Shown: positions 6,726-8,293 of the stretch, piece after piece
Numbering within the stretch: position 1 is the first letter of the stretch
Layout of the letters: the number at the start of each line of letters is the position of its first letter
The notes under the pieces: generated by a model
Database searches by the model: none
What the model saw: only the letters and a program-made list of their open reading frames with translations
Told to the model about the DNA's origin: nothing
Translations under genes and position numbers: made by a program
Assembly (NCBI GenBank): GCA_002315285.1
Contig: DCGR01000063.1
Span: 1 to 8,293 of the forward strand
Reading direction: 5' to 3'
Origin: Bacteroides sp. UBA1773
Lineage (GTDB): Bacteria > Bacteroidota > Bacteroidia > Bacteroidales > Bacteroidaceae
Length of the DNA: 8,293 bases

Positions 6726-6790
6726 TCTGCCATTACGCAGCAGGTTCAAGGGTATCATCTCAGCATGCCATACGGCAAGCACCCCTAACA
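6717..6790 (-). promoter_or_regulatory. TPP riboswitch aptamer (THI element)
   Basis: Read on the minus strand, this contains the conserved TPP aptamer blocks in order: GGGGTGC (6780-6786 region), a short P3 hairpin TGCC-GTAT-GGCA, CTGAGA (6758-6763), ATACCC (6750-6755), TGAACCTG (6741-6748) and GTAATG (6731-6736), then CTGC/GCAG closing the second arm. CTGAGA and the P4/P5 arm are the parts that hold the pyrimidine and pyrophosphate of TPP. P1 appears short (TGTT with AATA). It lies directly upstream of thiM, with a terminator in between, so high TPP should switch off thiM, thiE-tenA and thiD. Confidence 0.95.
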
Positions 6791-6814
6791 ATTGTCATGT
6801 CCTTTTCAGAATAG

Positions 6815-6901
6815 TACCCGAAGTGGGACTTGAACCCACACGACCGTGTTATGGTCAAGGGATTTTAAGTCCCTCGTGTCTACCGATTCCACCATCCGGG
6901 C
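6815..6901 (-). tRNA. tRNA-Leu (anticodon TAA)
   Basis: The minus strand folds into an 87-base class II tRNA. The acceptor stem is GCCCGGA with TTCGGGT, the anticodon stem-loop is AGGGA-CTTAAAA-TCCCT giving TAA, and the long variable arm (GACC/GGTC) is typical of leucine tRNAs. The T-arm is GTGGG-TTCAAGT-CCCAC. CCA is not encoded: the next bases are CTA. It reads UUA and UUG codons. No terminator of its own follows; the TPP riboswitch starts about 25 bases downstream on the same strand. Confidence 0.95.
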
Positions 6902-6922
6902 GGCCTTTTCCAAAACTGCCTG

Positions 6923-6953
6923 CAAAGATAATCTGTTTTCATGACTTCACAAA
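6923..6953 (-). promoter_or_regulatory. Bacteroidetes-type promoter of tRNA-Leu, possibly also of the thi operon
   Basis: TATCTTTG (6923-6930) on the minus strand matches the -7 consensus TAnnTTTG, and TTTG (6950-6953) lies exactly 19 bases upstream. The -7 box ends 21 bases before the mature tRNA 5' end, almost the same geometry as at the tRNA-fMet gene. I could find no comparable pair of boxes between the tRNA and the riboswitch, so this promoter may also supply transcripts for the thiamin operon. Confidence 0.82.
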
Positions 6954-7272
6954 ATATTTTCATCCGTTTTTTTGAAGCCGTTTTGAATTTGTCCGACAAT
7001 TCTCATGTCCCCCAAAAGGGCTTTCCCCACAATACCTTGTTTTCACGATGGAGCCCCAACGGCATTCCCAAAACCTCGGGAAAAAGTCGCTATCCCCTAG
7101 TGGTCAGTAAAATCTAAAAGCAGTTTGCTGAAGCCTCTTAATCTGCTATAAACAACATTGTTACAAAAGCGCAATTGTCAACTTTTAGACTTTACAGACT
7201 ACTAGGCTTCCGAAGCCTACACATGAAATCAAAACAGCCTCCTTGTCGCTACCACAGGACGCTTGGACAACA
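6954..7272. other. Non-coding region between argH and tRNA-Leu
   Basis: No credible gene is present in any frame; stops are frequent. The part nearest the tRNA (6954-7012) is AT-rich. The middle (7013-7095) is rich in C-runs on the plus strand (CCCCC, CCCC, GGGC, CCCC), i.e. G-runs on the minus strand, with loops too long for a standard G-quadruplex. The part at 7096-7206 is a long inverted repeat listed separately. Just after the argH stop there is CCTTG/CAAGG complementarity around 7227-7272 without a T-run. I see no clear argH terminator. Confidence 0.5.
7096..7206. repeat. Imperfect 25-bp inverted repeat flanking 61 bases
   Basis: The left arm 7096-7120 and the reverse complement of the right arm 7182-7206 agree at 22 of 25 positions (both contain CCTAGT then TCTAAAAG). 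The 61 bases between are non-coding. The arms resemble terminal inverted repeats of a miniature mobile element or a decayed insertion sequence, or a long RNA stem. I do not see a convincing flanking target duplication. A second, smaller dyad, TAGGCTTC with GAAGCCTA (7204-7220), overlaps the right end. Confidence 0.6.
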
Positions 7273-8293
7273 TCATTCCAACAAGGCATTTTCAGCGTCT
7301 TCGACCTTTTTGAAATCAAAGCCATCCATCACCTCATCCATCAATGCCTCAATTCGGTCATTACACAAGTTGCCAATGCTTCCTTCGTGCGTATGGGCGA
7401 CAGATTTGACAGGATGGAAGTTGCCAGCCTCAATGTCCAATCCCACCTTCTTATAGGCATCACGGAAGGGCATACCCTCAGCTGCAAGCCTATTCACTTC
7501 TTCCACGCTAAACATCGTCGTGTAGCGATCGTCATCGAGAATGTGTTCGTTTACCTTAATCTTGTCCATGATATATGTGGTCATCCGAATGCAGTCGAGC
7601 AATTCTCCGAACGACGGCAAGAACACTTCCTTTATGATTTGCAGATCACGAAAATACCCTGACGGCAGATTGTTCATTATCATCATGATTTGTTGTGGCA
7701 ACGACTGTATCTTGTTGCATTTCGCACGCGTCAGCTCAAACACATCAGGATTTTTCTTATGAGGCATGATGCTTGACCCTGTTGTACATTCGTCAGGGAG
7801 TTTCACAAAGCCAAAATTCTGGCTATTGAACATACAAGCGTCAAAGGCCAATTTCGAGATCGTCGAAGCTATGCACGCCATGGCAAAAGCCACATTCCGT
7901 TCGGTTTTCCCCCGTCCCATTTGTGCATACACTACATTATAATCCATCGAATCGAATCCCAACAAATCGGTAGTAAGCTGTCGATTGAGAGGGAATGAGG
8001 AACCATATCCGGCAGCCGATCCCAGCGGATTGCGATTGCACTGACGGAAAGCGGCCTGCAACATCAGCATGTCATCGACAAGACTTTCAGCGTATGCTCC
8101 AAACCAAAGTCCAAACGACGAAGGCATAGCCACTTGTAGATGTGTATATCCTGGCATCAGCACTTCTTTGTAGCGATTGCTCTGCCTGACAAGCGTACGG
8201 AAAAGCTTCTCTACAGATTGAGCCAACAACATGACCTGATGGCGTGTAAACAGTTTCAAGTCGAGAAGGACCTGGTCGTTCCGGCTCCTGCCC
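7273..8293 (-). CDS. argH: Argininosuccinate lyase, C-terminal part (5' end outside window)
   Basis: About 340 residues are visible, and the frame stays open to the window edge, so roughly the first 105-115 residues of a normal ~450-residue ArgH are missing. The visible part begins with GRSRNDQV, the substrate-binding SRNDQ region, followed by MPGYTHLQ (about residues 46-53 of the visible part) and the fumarase/lyase-superfamily signature GSSIMPHKKNPD encoded near 7744-7779, which carries the flexible catalytic loop serine. ArgH splits argininosuccinate into arginine and fumarate, the last step of arginine synthesis, in the cytoplasm. The C-terminal end is complete (stop 7273-7275). Transcription points toward the tRNA-Leu gene. 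An apparent TTG start at 8259 is an artefact of the window edge. Confidence 0.95.
   Translation of the reverse strand, partial: GRSRNDQVLLDLKLFTRHQVMLLAQSVEKLFRTLVRQSNRYKEVLMPGYTHLQVAMPSSFGLWFGAYAESLVDDMLMLQAAFRQCNRNPLGSAAGYGSSFPLNRQLTTDLLGFDSMDYNVVYAQMGRGKTERNVAFAMACIASTISKLAFDACMFNSQNFGFVKLPDECTTGSSIMPHKKNPDVFELTRAKCNKIQSLPQQIMMIMNNLPSGYFRDLQIIKEVFLPSFGELLDCIRMTTYIMDKIKVNEHILDDDRYTTMFSVEEVNRLAAEGMPFRDAYKKVGLDIEAGNFHPVKSVAHTHEGSIGNLCNDRIEALMDEVMDGFDFKKVEDAENALLE

Noticed and set aside
6791..6815. Independent thi operon promoter just after tRNA-Leu
   Set aside because: TACTATTC and TATTCTGA match the -7 consensus poorly and there is no TTTG at the required spacing.
7013..7095. G-quadruplex on the minus strand
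   Set aside because: The G-tracts are separated by more than ten bases in most cases, beyond the usual loop length.
6902..7272. CRISPR array, small gene or att site beside tRNA-Leu
   Set aside because: No regularly spaced direct repeats, no coding frame, and no duplicated piece of the tRNA 3' end is visible in the window.

Overview
The window looks like chromosome from a member of the Bacteroidetes, most likely Prevotella or a close relative. Two tRNA genes are each preceded by an exact Bacteroidetes-type promoter (TTTG, 19 bases, TAnnTTTG). Shine-Dalgarno sequences are mostly absent, and the proteins read like Prevotella/Bacteroides housekeeping enzymes. The assignment rests on pattern recognition, not on a database search.

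Layout. (1) At 19-191 an initiator tRNA-fMet gene lies on the minus strand, with its promoter and a strong intrinsic terminator. (2) At 260-3522 a plus-strand cluster holds a TetR-type regulator, a FabG-type 3-oxoacyl-ACP reductase, an RluA-type pseudouridine synthase and an M16 zinc peptidase; the last three genes are tightly packed or overlapping. (3) At 3523-3762 there is a convergent gap with a 14-bp hairpin. (4) At 3763-6790 a minus-strand thiamin operon reads, in transcription order, TPP riboswitch, thiM, a thiE-tenA fusion, thiD. (5) At 6815-6953 tRNA-Leu(UAA) and its promoter lie just upstream of the riboswitch on the same strand. (6) At 6954-7272 there is non-coding DNA with a long imperfect inverted repeat. 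(7) From 7273 to the window end lies the C-terminal three quarters of argininosuccinate lyase (argH), minus strand.

How the genes work together. The thiamin operon encodes salvage and coupling: ThiM phosphorylates hydroxyethylthiazole, ThiD phosphorylates HMP and HMP-P, the TenA domain recovers pyrimidine from degraded thiamin, and the ThiE domain joins the two halves into thiamin phosphate. A TPP aptamer followed by an intrinsic terminator seven bases before the thiM start, plus a possible 8-bp antiterminator pairing, gives a clear transcriptional attenuation model. I found no promoter between tRNA-Leu and the riboswitch, so the tRNA promoter may drive the whole operon.

The window is mostly housekeeping. 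I see no phage, CRISPR, toxin-antitoxin or defence system. The points most worth a second look are the tRNA-Leu/TPP riboswitch tandem, the linkerless ThiE-TenA fusion with an odd stretch at the start of TenA, and the inverted repeat at 7096-7206.
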